This document shows positions 8,559-17,573 of a stretch of DNA of 64,000 nt, in pieces; position 1 is the stretch's first letter, and every line of letters starts with the position of its first letter. The notes under the pieces are model-generated. The model searched no databases, was not told the origin of the DNA, and saw nothing but the letters and a program-made list of their open reading frames with translations. The stretch spans positions 248,001-312,000 of the forward strand of contig NZ_ASWB01000001.1 of NCBI RefSeq assembly GCF_000407445.1, read 5' to 3'. This DNA is from Enterococcus moraviensis ATCC BAA-383. GTDB taxonomy: Bacteria; Bacillota; Bacilli; Lactobacillales; Enterococcaceae. The position numbers were made by a program, and so were the translations under genes.

Positions 8559-9284
8559 ATGAAAAAATGGCAAAAACGACTACTTTGGGTTATTGGAGTA
8601 GTTACAGCTTTGATTTTAGTTGGTTTGTTTTATTTGAAAACGATCACCTATACACCTACAACAACCGCTATAGAAGCAGCGGAAAAAGCGACAAATGAGG
8701 ATGGTGTACTGTTTTTCAAAGGCGAAGAAAAGAAACCTGCTTTAATTTTTTATCAAGGAGCCTTAGTTGAAAATACTAGTTATAGTCTTTGGGCGGAAAA
8801 AGTGGCAGAAGCTGGATATTCGGTATATCTGGTAAAAGAACCATTAAATTTAGCCGTTTTAGGACAAAACAAAGCGGAATCTGTCATCAGCGCAAATCAT
8901 TTAACGAGCTATGTGATTGGAGGTCATTCTCTAGGTGGTGTCATGGCTAGCCGTTTTGCTGCTGAGCAAAAGGATTCGCATGCGCCAAAAGGTGTCTTCT
9001 TCTTAGCAAGCTATCCAGATGAAAAAGGAAGTCTTTCTAATTTTACAGGACAAGTGTTGTCATTGACAGGCTCTGTTGATGGTGTGCTGAATTGGGAGGC
9101 GTACAACGAAGCGAAGCAATTTTTACCAAAGCAAACAGTATTCCAAGAAATAGAAGGTGGAAATCATGCTGGATTTGGTAGCTACGGTGAGCAAAAAGGG
9201 GATAAACCAGCACAAATAAATAATGAAGAACAGCAAGAAGCAGTTGCTCAACATTTAATTGAGTGGTTAAATACAATTAAATAA
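8559..9284 (+). CDS. Membrane-anchored alpha/beta hydrolase (abhydrolase_5-like)
   Basis: The ATG at 8559 is chosen because GAGAGGAG lies upstream at normal distance; an in-frame ATG 18 bases earlier overlaps that site. A single N-terminal transmembrane helix (about residues 7-26) leads to a hydrolase domain on the outer face. The nucleophile elbow is GGHSLGG; the last His is in GGNHAGFGSYG. These are features of a small Firmicute family of unknown substrate. A second, unrelated-looking surface hydrolase lies at 2611. Confidence 0.82.
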   Translation: MKKWQKRLLWVIGVVTALILVGLFYLKTITYTPTTTAIEAAEKATNEDGVLFFKGEEKKPALIFYQGALVENTSYSLWAEKVAEAGYSVYLVKEPLNLAVLGQNKAESVISANHLTSYVIGGHSLGGVMASRFAAEQKDSHAPKGVFFLASYPDEKGSLSNFTGQVLSLTGSVDGVLNWEAYNEAKQFLPKQTVFQEIEGGNHAGFGSYGEQKGDKPAQINNEEQQEAVAQHLIEWLNTIK

Positions 9285-9286
9285 AA

Positions 9287-9335
9287 CAGAAAAGGAGAAA
9301 ATTAAGGCATTCGACCACAATTTTCTCCTTTTCTG
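9287..9335. terminator. Bidirectional terminator between convergent genes
   Basis: A 17-base-pair perfect stem (9287-9303 with 9319-9335). The A-rich left flank and T-rich parts of the stem suit both the hydrolase gene and the ferredoxin gene that converge here. Confidence 0.8.
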
Positions 9336-9353
9336 ATAGCGTGAAAGATTTCT

Positions 9354-9566
9354 TTATTTCTCTATAATCTCTATTGCACGAACCGGGCATTTGCGGTACG
9401 CTATTAACGCATTGTTCCGTTCGTTTTCAGGAACAAATTCTTGAGAGGCGTCATTATCATGTTTTAATATGACGATACCATCATCATTATAATCAAAAAT
9501 TTCCGGTGCATATACTTGGCATAAACCGCAAGCAATACATTTTTCTGGAATTATTTTACAAAGCAT
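9354..9566 (-). CDS. fer: Ferredoxin, single 4Fe-4S cluster
   Basis: The start at 9566 gives 70 residues and has AGGAT eight bases upstream; a longer in-frame start exists but lacks a site. Cluster ligands are C-I-A-C-G-L-C near the N-terminus and the Cys of RKCPVRAI near the C-terminus, so one [4Fe-4S] cluster is expected. The many Asp/Glu residues are usual for an electron carrier. It is divergent from ypbB-recQ, as in Bacillus, where fer has the same neighbours. The redox partner is not evident from the context. Confidence 0.92.
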   Translation of the reverse strand: MLCKIIPEKCIACGLCQVYAPEIFDYNDDGIVILKHDNDASQEFVPENERNNALIAYRKCPVRAIEIIEK

Positions 9567-9605
9567 ATGTGCACATCCTATTCTATCATTCAAAGAGGTG
9601 AAACT

Positions 9606-10637
9606 ATGGAACCTTCATTCATTTTAGCTTTATTTCGTCATGGATACAAGGTTCGAACATCAACTTTGTATCATCTTTTAAAAGGGAAGCGAACAAGTTC
9701 TGTTTTACTGTATGGTTTTTTGTATGAAAGTTTACAGTTTTTCCAGCTATTTCCAGCTTTATCTGAAAAACAATTCACCACGATAATAGATGACTTGATC
9801 TATGACCATTTATTGCAAAGAACCGCAGATGGAGAAGTTCAAATAACAGACAAAGGATTGTACTATACTGTCCATAAAACAACGTCCTATAAATGGATCG
9901 ACAACTATCGATTCGGAAAAACCGATGAGACGATTTGGCATCTATTGCAATTTACGGTACAAATAGTCTCTAATCTGTCTTATAGTAATAAAAACTATAT
10001 TCCTCTTGAACAATCACCATTTTATCAAAATCAAGTAAAAAAATATATAAAATCGATGCCCAAAGCGTACTTAGTTGAACAAGTCAAAAAAGAATGGATG
10101 ATGATTTTTTCCAATCTATCCAACGCTGATGCGAATTTTTTTGTTCAACAATTCTCAGGGTACAACCAAATTGGGAAAGCTGCATTTCAATTAATGGAAG
10201 AGCAAACAACGACATTTGAACGATTTTTACTGCAAAAAGACAAACTTCATCATTTGCTAGATTTCATTGATCAAATGCCTGGAAATAGTTTTTTAAAAGG
10301 ATTTATCTCCCCATTTCTAATACAAAATGCCAATAAAAGTATGCAAGAAACAAGTGCCTATTTGAGAACGCCACTTTCAGTTGAAGAAATTGCCCTGCAA
10401 AGAGGCGTTCAAATAAGTACGATCAAAGATCACCTTATGGAATTGTCCTTAACAAACGATTTTCCTTTTGAACGTTTTATAACAGTAGAAACCTATCAGT
10501 ATTTACGAAATTACATATCTCCTTATCAAAATTGGGTATACCGAGCAATGAAACAAACTCTCCCAGAACTTGATTATTTTGAGTTTCGTTTATATCAAAT
10601 TCAAAAACTTAAAGAAGAAAGAGAATCAACCACATGA
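9606..10637 (+). CDS. YpbB-like helix-turn-helix protein
   Basis: The start at 9606 follows AAAGAGGTG; the 343-residue protein resembles B. subtilis YpbB, which is likewise paired with a RecQ-type helicase. The C-terminal part (about 255-305) contains a predicted helix-turn-helix (SVEEIALQRGVQISTIKDHL), like the HTH_40 domain of helicase-linked proteins. No enzyme motif is visible. The stop overlaps the recQ start (ATGA), so the two are probably made together and may act together on DNA. Function is unproven. Confidence 0.8.
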   Translation: MEPSFILALFRHGYKVRTSTLYHLLKGKRTSSVLLYGFLYESLQFFQLFPALSEKQFTTIIDDLIYDHLLQRTADGEVQITDKGLYYTVHKTTSYKWIDNYRFGKTDETIWHLLQFTVQIVSNLSYSNKNYIPLEQSPFYQNQVKKYIKSMPKAYLVEQVKKEWMMIFSNLSNADANFFVQQFSGYNQIGKAAFQLMEEQTTTFERFLLQKDKLHHLLDFIDQMPGNSFLKGFISPFLIQNANKSMQETSAYLRTPLSVEEIALQRGVQISTIKDHLMELSLTNDFPFERFITVETYQYLRNYISPYQNWVYRAMKQTLPELDYFEFRLYQIQKLKEERESTT

Positions 10638-12076
10638 CAATCAACTTGGAGCAAATATTACAAGAGAAATTTGGGTTTACTTCATTTAAACCTGGCCAAA
10701 AAGAAGTGATCGAACAATTATTAAATAATCAAGATACATTAGCTGTTTTACCTACTGGAACAGGAAAGTCTCTATGTTATCAATTTGTTGGACAATTGAT
10801 TGAAGGAACCGTAATCATCGTCTCACCCTTATTATCATTAATGGAAGATCAAGTGATCCAACTCCAAAAAAAAGGGGTGACTGGAGTGATCGCTTTGAAT
10901 AGCAGTTTAAATTTTTTCGAAAAACACTATGTTCTCAATCATTTTGAAAAGTATAACTATATATTGATTAGTCCTGAAACATTGATGCAAAAGGAAGTCC
11001 GAACAAAAATTGCTAAGTTAAAAATAGCGTTATTTGTTGTAGATGAAGCACACTGTGTCTCTCAATGGGGTGTAGATTTTAGACCAGAGTATTCCAAGTT
11101 AGCACAGATTCAAGCTGAATGTGGCTACCCCTTAACACTGGCTTTGACAGCAACGGCAACGCCGACTGTAAAAAAAGAAATTGTTAAGCAAGTATTTTCC
11201 CATCAAAAAAAGATTTCCGAGGTAATATATTCAGTAAACAGGCCAAATATAGGGATGATCGTAGACCAGACTACAGAAAAAGAAACGTCATTGATTGCTT
11301 ATCTTACACAATTGAAAAGCAAAGGCATCATCTATTGTGCAACTAGGAAAACAGCTGAAAGAGTCAATCGGATCATTAAAGAAGAGACCGATTTACAAAC
11401 GGCCTTTTATCACGGTGGATTGAGTGCAAGCGAGCGCAGTTTATTACAACAGCAATTTGTAGCCAACGAGTTGGACATTTTATGTGCAACAAATGCATTT
11501 GGTATGGGTATTGATAAGCCAGATGTTCGTTTTGTTATCCATTATGATTGCCCAGATAGTTTAGAAAACTATGTTCAAGAGATCGGCAGAGCAGGGCGTG
11601 ATGGATTACCAAGTGTGGCAATTTTACTCTATCGAAACGGGGATGAATCGATTCATTATTATTTTCAAACAGAAAGTCGTTTAGATCGAGTGCTTCTAAA
11701 TGAGTTGGCAAACCTTCCACCGAAAAAACAAGAGAGTATCTTTCCCTCATTAAATGAACTTCAACAAAAGTGGGTACAAGGTTATTGGGCGAAAGAATAC
11801 ACGATTGAAGAACTTGAAGAGACTTTATTAAGAAAAGAGAAAGAACGTCAACAACAACTAAATGTTATGTTAAGCTATATCAAAGAAGCAAACTGCCGTC
11901 GCACGTTCATTCAACAGTATTTTTCAGAAAAAAATGTTGAAAAAAATCAAGAAAACTGTTGCGACAAGTGTGGCTTATCCTTTGACAATTACAAAGCCCA
12001 AATAGTACAATCACCAAAAGAAATCGAAATCTCAGAACAGTGGGAGGACATTTTAATAAGATTATTTAAAGAATGA
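10634..12076 (+). CDS. recQ: RecQ-family ATP-dependent DNA helicase
   Basis: The 480-residue enzyme has the superfamily 2 motifs: Walker A (PTGTGKS), DEAH box (VVDEAHCVSQWG), motif III (TATATPT), and motif VI (EIGRAGRDG). The RecQ zinc-binding region follows, with Cys in EANCRRTF and ENCCDKCG. There is no HRDC domain, as in the short B. subtilis RecS form. It unwinds DNA 3' to 5' in repair and fork processing. The start overlaps the ypbB stop. Confidence 0.93.
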   Translation: MTINLEQILQEKFGFTSFKPGQKEVIEQLLNNQDTLAVLPTGTGKSLCYQFVGQLIEGTVIIVSPLLSLMEDQVIQLQKKGVTGVIALNSSLNFFEKHYVLNHFEKYNYILISPETLMQKEVRTKIAKLKIALFVVDEAHCVSQWGVDFRPEYSKLAQIQAECGYPLTLALTATATPTVKKEIVKQVFSHQKKISEVIYSVNRPNIGMIVDQTTEKETSLIAYLTQLKSKGIIYCATRKTAERVNRIIKEETDLQTAFYHGGLSASERSLLQQQFVANELDILCATNAFGMGIDKPDVRFVIHYDCPDSLENYVQEIGRAGRDGLPSVAILLYRNGDESIHYYFQTESRLDRVLLNELANLPPKKQESIFPSLNELQQKWVQGYWAKEYTIEELEETLLRKEKERQQQLNVMLSYIKEANCRRTFIQQYFSEKNVEKNQENCCDKCGLSFDNYKAQIVQSPKEIEISEQWEDILIRLFKE

Positions 12077-12155
12077 AAATAATCTTTTTTTAGACTGCAG
12101 TTGAGTAAAAGCTGTGGTATAATAGCAAACGAGAGAATTTTAGGAGGAACGATAC

Positions 12156-12695
12156 GTGAGTAAAAAAGATAAGAAGAAACCATCAGGTGCACGTGAACCT
12201 TGGGAGCAGTCAATTTATGAAACAGACAAGAATGCTGGGGGCTCTCGCTCAGAGAAACGTCAACAAAAAAAGGGGAATACAGTCTTTCTAACAATTTTAG
12301 TTATTCTTTTATTATTGATCATTACTTTACCTGTAGGAACATACCTATACGTGATGAGAGATAAACCAAATGATAACAAGCAGGCGAGCCAACCTTCGTC
12401 CTCAGTAGTTGTACAATCATCAACAAAAAATAGTTCGACAAAACCAGCAGCTTCAAGCGAAAATGCGTCACAAGAACAACCAACATCATCTTCAGAAGCC
12501 GTGAGCAGTACACCACAAGAAACAACACCAACTAGTTCAGCCGAAGAAGAGGGTGTTTATACAGAAGTTCTTGCTGGAGAAGGGCCAAATCAAGTTGCAA
12601 CGAGAAATGGTATAAGCACGGACGAGTTGTTACAATTGAATGGGTTAAGTTTAGATTCTGTTTTACAAATCGGAGACAGATTAAGAGTTAAATAA
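12156..12695 (+). CDS. LysM-domain membrane protein
   Basis: GTG start after TAGGAGG. The 179-residue protein has a basic cytoplasmic head, one transmembrane helix (about residues 42-66), a Ser/Thr/Gln-rich spacer (75-130) and a C-terminal LysM domain (about 133-178). LysM binds peptidoglycan glycan chains, so the protein likely tethers the membrane to the wall. B. subtilis YpbE has the same layout and position after the RecQ-type gene. No enzyme domain. Confidence 0.85.
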   Translation: MSKKDKKKPSGAREPWEQSIYETDKNAGGSRSEKRQQKKGNTVFLTILVILLLLIITLPVGTYLYVMRDKPNDNKQASQPSSSVVVQSSTKNSSTKPAASSENASQEQPTSSSEAVSSTPQETTPTSSAEEEGVYTEVLAGEGPNQVATRNGISTDELLQLNGLSLDSVLQIGDRLRVK

Positions 12696-12703
12696 TAAAA
12701 ATG

Positions 12704-12744
12704 AGTAAACAAAAGCATTTTTAAGGCTTGTACTGTTTACTTTT
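12704..12744 (+). terminator. Rho-independent terminator
   Basis: AGTAAAC pairs with GTTTACT, with partial inner pairing and a short T run. First of two in a row after the LysM gene. Confidence 0.6.
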
Positions 12745-12788
12745 GAGGGTCTGAAACAAAACAGTATATGTTTTGTACCAGACTCTTT
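12745..12788 (+). terminator. Second, stronger rho-independent terminator
   Basis: GAGGGTCTG with AACAAAACA pairs with TGTTTTGT and CAGACTC around a short loop, then four T. It separates the LysM gene from cmk. Confidence 0.75.
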
Positions 12789-12816
12789 TACTATGTGATA
12801 AACGAAGGAGTTCATT

Positions 12817-13485
12817 ATGAAAAAGATAAGTATTGCGATCGATGGACCAGCATCTTCTGGAAAAAGTACAGTTGCTAAAATTTTAGCCAAAAAATTGAAG
12901 TACGTCTATTGTGATACGGGTGCAATGTATCGTGCTCTAACATATTTGGCACTTGAAAAGAACATTGATTTCGAAAACGAAAAAGCGTTAGTAGAACTAT
13001 GTTTAGCACATACAATCTCATTCGAGCAGACAGAAAAAGAACAATTAGTTTTTGTTGATGGTGTTGAAGTGACAGAAGCGATTAGACAACCTAATGTGAC
13101 CAACGCTGTTTCGATTGTCGCAAAACATGCTGCCGTTCGAGAAAAAATGGTAGAAATGCAACAAGAGATTGGTCAAGCAGGCGGAGTAGTTATGGATGGA
13201 CGAGATATCGGAACTGCTGTTTTGCCAGATGCAGAAGTGAAAATATTCTTAGTAGCCAGTGTCAAAGAACGGGCCGAAAGACGTTATAAAGAAAATCAGG
13301 AAAAAGGAATCGCAACTGATTTTGAAACATTGAAAAAAGAAATCGAACATCGGGATTATTTAGACTCAACGAGAGAAGTCTCTCCTTTAAAACAAGCTGT
13401 AGATGCGGTGAAAATCGATACAACAGGTATGAGTATAGACGAAGTTGTTAGAGCAATTGAAGAAATTATTGCAACAAACAAATAA
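12817..13485 (+). CDS. cmk: Cytidylate kinase
   Basis: Phosphorylates CMP and dCMP. The 222-residue protein opens with the P-loop ([11 protein letters not shown]), has [11 protein letters not shown] for nucleotide binding, and [14 protein letters not shown], the NMP-binding signature of bacterial Cmk. The start follows GAAGGAG. The next gene encodes an S1-domain protein, the cmk-rpsA pairing found in most bacteria. Confidence 0.96.
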   Translation: MKKISIAIDGPASSGKSTVAKILAKKLKYVYCDTGAMYRALTYLALEKNIDFENEKALVELCLAHTISFEQTEKEQLVFVDGVEVTEAIRQPNVTNAVSIVAKHAAVREKMVEMQQEIGQAGGVVMDGRDIGTAVLPDAEVKIFLVASVKERAERRYKENQEKGIATDFETLKKEIEHRDYLDSTREVSPLKQAVDAVKIDTTGMSIDEVVRAIEEIIATNK

Positions 13486-13518
13486 AGTCTGAACATTGGT
13501 TTCTAAAATAGTAAAATG

Positions 13519-13555
13519 GAAAGTGTAACTTTTAAAAAAGTTACACTTTCTTTGT
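13519..13555 (+). terminator. Rho-independent terminator of cmk
   Basis: GAAAGTGTAACTTTT pairs with AAAGTTACACTTTC; TTTG follows. The gene for the S1 protein is therefore probably on its own promoter. Confidence 0.8.
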
Positions 13556-13699
13556 CTTAAAGAAAGAAAATTGCTTCTTAACTGAAAGAAAAAAAAGAAA
13601 ATGAGAGAAATCGCTTTATTTTTTCAGTAAAATCCCGTACTATTAAAAGAGTAGGTCAGTTTTTACGAATTTTTTGGTGGCATAGGAGGATAAGTATTC

Positions 13700-14911
13700 A
13701 TGACAGAAGACAAAAAAGTGGAAAACAGCAATGAAACAATGGAAGATGCAATGAACAGTTTCCAAGAAGTAAACGTTGGAGATATCGTTAAAGGGGAAGT
13801 TCTTGCAGTCGAAGACAAACAAGTAATTGTTGGCATCGAAGGTGCTGGTGTTGAAGGTGTCGTTCCAGCTAAAGAATTATCTACAACGCAAGTAGAAGAT
13901 ATCAACGAATTAGTAAAAGTTGGTGACATTTTAGATTTAGTTGTCATCACAACAATTGGCAAAGATAAAGAAAATGGCAGCTATTTGCTTTCTAAGCGTC
14001 GTTTAGATGCTAAAAAAGTCTGGGAAGAGATCGAACAAGATTTCCAAGCAGGTAAAATCATCGAAGCACCCGTTACAAACGTTGTAAAAGGCGGTTTAGT
14101 GGTTGATGTAGGTGTTCGTGGATTTGTACCAGCCTCAATGGTAGAAGACCATTTTGTTGCTGACTTTTCAGAATACAAAGGCCAAACATTGACTTTCAAA
14201 ATCATTGAAATCGAACCTTCAGAAAATCGTTTGATTTTATCTCACAAAGCAGTAGTTGCTGCTGAGAAAAATTCTAAGAAAAAAGATATTCTTGCAACGC
14301 TTCATGATGGAGACATCGTTGAAGGGAAAGTTGCTCGTTTAACTGATTTTGGTGCGTTTATTGACTTAGGCGGTATCGATGGATTAGTTCACGTTTCTGA
14401 AATTGCTCATCAACATGTTGGCAAACCAAGTGATGTTTTGACAGTAGGAGATGATGTAAAAGTTAAGATCCTTTCTATCAATCCTGATGAAGAACGTGTT
14501 TCTCTTTCAATAAAAGAAACATTAGCTGGACCGTGGGAAGATATCGAAAACAAAGCCGCTGTTGGATTTGTTTTGGATGGAACAGTTAAACGCTTAACAA
14601 GCTTTGGAGCTTTTGTTGAAGTGTTCCCAGGCGTTGAAGGCTTGGTTCATATTTCTCAAATCTCGCATAAACATATTGCAACGCCTCACGAAGTATTACA
14701 AGAAGGCGATACAGTACAAGTAAAAGTGTTAGAAGTTAATCCAGATGAACATCGGATTGCGTTAAGCGTCAAAGCATTAGAAGCAAAACCTGAATCTCAA
14801 GAAGAACCAAAAGATGTGCAAGAATATGAATTGCCAGAAGAAAATACTGGTTTTACAATGGGTGATATATTAGGTGATGCTTTAAAAGCACAAGATACTG
14901 ATTCAGAATAA
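13700..14911 (+). CDS. rpsA: Ribosomal protein S1 homologue with four S1 domains
   Basis: Four S1 RNA-binding repeats span about residues 24-95, 110-180, 195-265 and 280-350, each starting with a G-D-I/V-V-x-G type strand. The last two are the best matches (GDIVEGKVARLTDFGAFID and VLDGTVKRLTSFGAFVE). Gram-positive forms such as YpfD are shorter than the six-domain S1 of Escherichia coli. The role is in translation of structured mRNAs; whether it is a fixed ribosomal protein in this group is debated. An acidic tail closes it. RBS is TAGGAGGA. Confidence 0.92.
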   Translation: MTEDKKVENSNETMEDAMNSFQEVNVGDIVKGEVLAVEDKQVIVGIEGAGVEGVVPAKELSTTQVEDINELVKVGDILDLVVITTIGKDKENGSYLLSKRRLDAKKVWEEIEQDFQAGKIIEAPVTNVVKGGLVVDVGVRGFVPASMVEDHFVADFSEYKGQTLTFKIIEIEPSENRLILSHKAVVAAEKNSKKKDILATLHDGDIVEGKVARLTDFGAFIDLGGIDGLVHVSEIAHQHVGKPSDVLTVGDDVKVKILSINPDEERVSLSIKETLAGPWEDIENKAAVGFVLDGTVKRLTSFGAFVEVFPGVEGLVHISQISHKHIATPHEVLQEGDTVQVKVLEVNPDEHRIALSVKALEAKPESQEEPKDVQEYELPEENTGFTMGDILGDALKAQDTDSE

Positions 14912-14922
14912 TTGTACTACTA

Positions 14923-14948
14923 AGCGAAGGTTGCCCTTCGCTTTTTTG
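14923..14948 (+). terminator. Rho-independent terminator of rpsA
   Basis: AGCGAAGG pairs with CCTTCGCT around a TTGC loop, then six T. Confidence 0.9.
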
Positions 14949-14951
14949 TTA

Positions 14952-14997
14952 AAAAAGAACACTGGCCACCTAATATAAGGTAGCTAGTGTTCTTTTT
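14952..14997 (-). terminator. Terminator of the AraC-type regulator gene
   Basis: AAAGAACACT pairs with AGTGTTCTTT across a partly paired centre. Read on the reverse strand it ends in a T run, so it fits the gene at 15008, with possible use from the other side too. Confidence 0.75.
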
Positions 14998-15007
14998 AAT
15001 GGGCGTA

Positions 15008-15784
15008 TTAATTATAAATTATTCGTAAATCTGCTGGTATAAATTCACCACGATATTGTTTTCTAAATTGATGTGGGGATTGCCCAACTTTCTTCTTAAA
15101 TAACTTACTAAAATATGTAGAATCAATATACCCCACAGTTCCAGAAATCTCAGTAATAGATTCTTCTGTCTTCATGAGTAATTGTTTTGCTTTTTCGATG
15201 CGGTAAGTCGTCAGGTAATCAATAAAGTTCATTCCAACAGCGTCTTTAAAGAAACGACTGACATAATGTCGATTCAAATGCATAATCTCAGCTAAAGTAG
15301 TTAAATTGATTTCTTCATTATAATGCTCATGGATATAATCTAAAATTGTGTTGATTTGTTCTTTTGCTAAAGCACTGGGCTTTTTATTTAAAATATCCAT
15401 GAGTGAGACTTGGTTTAGCGACTTAACACAACGATCAATTGCAAATTTGACTTCATCTAAATCAATCGGCATAAGAATGTAATCGATTACACCACATCGT
15501 AAAGCTTGATGAATACTCTGAAAGTTATCACGCTCAGTCAAAATAATGACTTTAATATTGGGTAGTTGTTGGACTATTTTGCGTTTGACAATAAAGCCAT
15601 CGACGTCTAAGTGGTCAATTGCTATCAAAAGAATTTCCGGAAGTAGGGTTTCCGCAATTGTTAAAGCTTCCAATTCCGTTTTAGCAGGAGGTAAGACTTT
15701 TATATTCAGAAATGAATCATTGATAGATTGTTGCAGTAATAAATGTTCTTTGGTATCGTTGCTGACAATCAATAATCGGCACAT
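15008..15784 (-). CDS. Response regulator with AraC-type DNA-binding domain, degenerate receiver
   Basis: The start at 15784 follows AGAGGG; an in-frame ATG further upstream has no good site. The 258-residue protein has a receiver-like domain (1-120) and two AraC helix-turn-helix motifs (about 155-250; SITEISGTVGYIDSTYFSKLF is the second). The phospho-acceptor position is Asp57, but the usual acidic pair after strand 1 reads Ser-Asn-Asp and the invariant Lys of the K-P motif is Met105. Phosphorylation may be weak or absent. No histidine kinase gene is adjacent. It is divergent from the aldehyde dehydrogenase gene, the likely target. Confidence 0.88.
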   Translation of the reverse strand: MCRLLIVSNDTKEHLLLQQSINDSFLNIKVLPPAKTELEALTIAETLLPEILLIAIDHLDVDGFIVKRKIVQQLPNIKVIILTERDNFQSIHQALRCGVIDYILMPIDLDEVKFAIDRCVKSLNQVSLMDILNKKPSALAKEQINTILDYIHEHYNEEINLTTLAEIMHLNRHYVSRFFKDAVGMNFIDYLTTYRIEKAKQLLMKTEESITEISGTVGYIDSTYFSKLFKKKVGQSPHQFRKQYRGEFIPADLRIIYN

Positions 15785-15979
15785 AGTAATCCCTCTTTTC
15801 TTTGATACGATAATAGTCAATCAGTTTGTGAAATTTTCTTTACTACTCTATAATACCTTGAATATATTTAGCTTTCAAGTGTGATTCTTTGTGAAATAAA
15901 TACACAAAAAGGTAAATTTTCTCCATAATATCCTTAAAATATTCCCTAACAAATTGATTCAAATAGTTTAAACTCAATA

Positions 15980-15993
15980 TGTAAACGTTTTTA
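15980..15993 (+). promoter_or_regulatory. Candidate catabolite-response element (cre)
   Basis: TGTAAACGTTTTTA matches the CcpA consensus TGWAANCGNTNWCA at every fixed position except one. It lies in the 284-base spacer between the divergent regulator and aldehyde dehydrogenase genes, about 76 bases before the latter's start. Confidence 0.55.
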
Positions 15994-16068
15994 ATTCTAT
16001 CGACTAAGGTGATTCAGCAATTTAAAAGACCATGGTGGAAGAATCATAAAATAAGGGAGTGTTAGAAT

Positions 16069-17394
16069 ATGACAAAAGAAATTGAACTATTGGTTGAAAC
16101 AGCCAAAAAAGCACAAGCTACGTACGAAAACTATACACAAGAGCAAGTAGATGACATCGTAAGAAATATTTATCAAAAAACGTTAGATAATGCAGAAAAG
16201 TTAGCAATTTCAGCGAATGAGGAGACAGGCTTTGGAAAAGTTTCAGATAAAATCATCAAGAATACATTCGCTAGTGAGCAAGTTTATGAAAGCATCAAAG
16301 ATTTAGCGACTGTAGGTGTGATCAATCGTTGTAAAGAAGATAAAATCATTGAAATCGGTATTCCTTTAGGTGTAGTGGCCGGCTTGATCCCATCAACAAA
16401 TCCGACAGCCACAGTTATTTTTAAAGCATTGATTGCCTTGAAAACTAGAAATGCAATTGTTTTTTCACCACATCCGAAAGCGTTAAACTCAATTTTGATG
16501 GCAGCAGCTATTATTGAGAAAGCGGCTGTTGAAGCTGGAGCGCCAGCAGGGTTAGTTCAAGTGATCCAAGAACCTACATTGGAAGCAACAAGTGCTTTGA
16601 TGAAACACGAAGATATTTCGTTGATTCTTGCCACAGGTGGTAAAGCAATGGTGCAGGCAGCTTATAGTTCAGGAAATCCAGCAATTGGAGTAGGTCCTGG
16701 AAATGTTCCAGTCTTGATTGATGCAACAGCGGATATTAAACATGCGATAGAGTGTGTTGTTAGTAGTAAAACATTTGATAATGGAATCATTTGTGCCTCA
16801 GAGCAAGCGCTTGTAGTAGATAAATCTGTAAAAGCAGCCGTGATTGAAGAATTAAAGGCAAAGAAAGCTTATTTTATGAATGAAGAAGAGTCAGCAAAAG
16901 TCAGCCGATTTATTTTAAGAGAAACAGGTACATTAAATCCAGATATTGTTGGAAAAAGTGCTTCAGACGTTGCAAAACTAGTTGGAATTTCGGTGCCAGA
17001 AGAAACCTCTATTTTAATTTCAGAACAGACAGAGATTGGGCACCATAATCCATATTCAAGAGAAAAATTAACCCCTATTTTAGGACTGTTCACAGTGGAC
17101 TCGTTTGAAGCCGGGGTAGAAACATGCAAAGCATTACTTGCGAATGAAGGAACTGGACACACTGCAGTGATTCATACAACAACGGATGCTCATGCTGAAA
17201 CATTTGGATTAGAAATGCGTGCTTCTCGTATTTTAGTAAATACCTTAGGAGCTTTAGGTGCAATTGGAGCTACGACAAAATTGGCACCATCGATGACCTT
17301 AGGTTGTGGTGCAATGGGAGGCAGCAGTACGACAGATAACGTGACAGCTCATCATTTGATGAACGTAAAACGTATCGCATACGGTATCGAATAA
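16069..17394 (+). CDS. Acylating aldehyde dehydrogenase (acetaldehyde dehydrogenase-like)
   Basis: A 441-residue CoA-acylating aldehyde dehydrogenase: it oxidises an aldehyde to acyl-CoA with NAD, or runs in reverse. The catalytic Cys is Cys242 in DNGIICASEQ, the motif of the EutE/PduP/AdhE N-terminal domain group; GPGNVP and NPTATVIFKA are also of this group. It has no alcohol dehydrogenase domain and no shell-targeting N-terminal extension, so it is a free-standing enzyme rather than an obvious microcompartment one. Sulfoacetaldehyde or acetaldehyde are possible substrates. It stands alone, with a regulator and a cre site upstream. RBS is AAGGGAG. Confidence 0.85.
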   Translation: MTKEIELLVETAKKAQATYENYTQEQVDDIVRNIYQKTLDNAEKLAISANEETGFGKVSDKIIKNTFASEQVYESIKDLATVGVINRCKEDKIIEIGIPLGVVAGLIPSTNPTATVIFKALIALKTRNAIVFSPHPKALNSILMAAAIIEKAAVEAGAPAGLVQVIQEPTLEATSALMKHEDISLILATGGKAMVQAAYSSGNPAIGVGPGNVPVLIDATADIKHAIECVVSSKTFDNGIICASEQALVVDKSVKAAVIEELKAKKAYFMNEEESAKVSRFILRETGTLNPDIVGKSASDVAKLVGISVPEETSILISEQTEIGHHNPYSREKLTPILGLFTVDSFEAGVETCKALLANEGTGHTAVIHTTTDAHAETFGLEMRASRILVNTLGALGAIGATTKLAPSMTLGCGAMGGSSTTDNVTAHHLMNVKRIAYGIE

Positions 17395-17422
17395 CATATA
17401 AATGAATCATTTAGAATAAAGT

Positions 17423-17470
17423 ATCCTGAAATTGTCGCAGTTCTTATGTGCCAATTTCAGGATTTATTTT
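17423..17470 (+). terminator. Rho-independent terminator
   Basis: ATCCTGAAATTG pairs with CAATTTCAGGAT, with TTATTTTT after it. Confidence 0.85.
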
Positions 17471-17573
17471 TATTCAACGCTTTAATTGACTTATTTCACT
17501 AGTTTTTCTTGCATCTTAGACAAGCTTTAGGTAAACTAGTAAAGATTGAAAACTTGTCAAGGAGGTAATTTGA

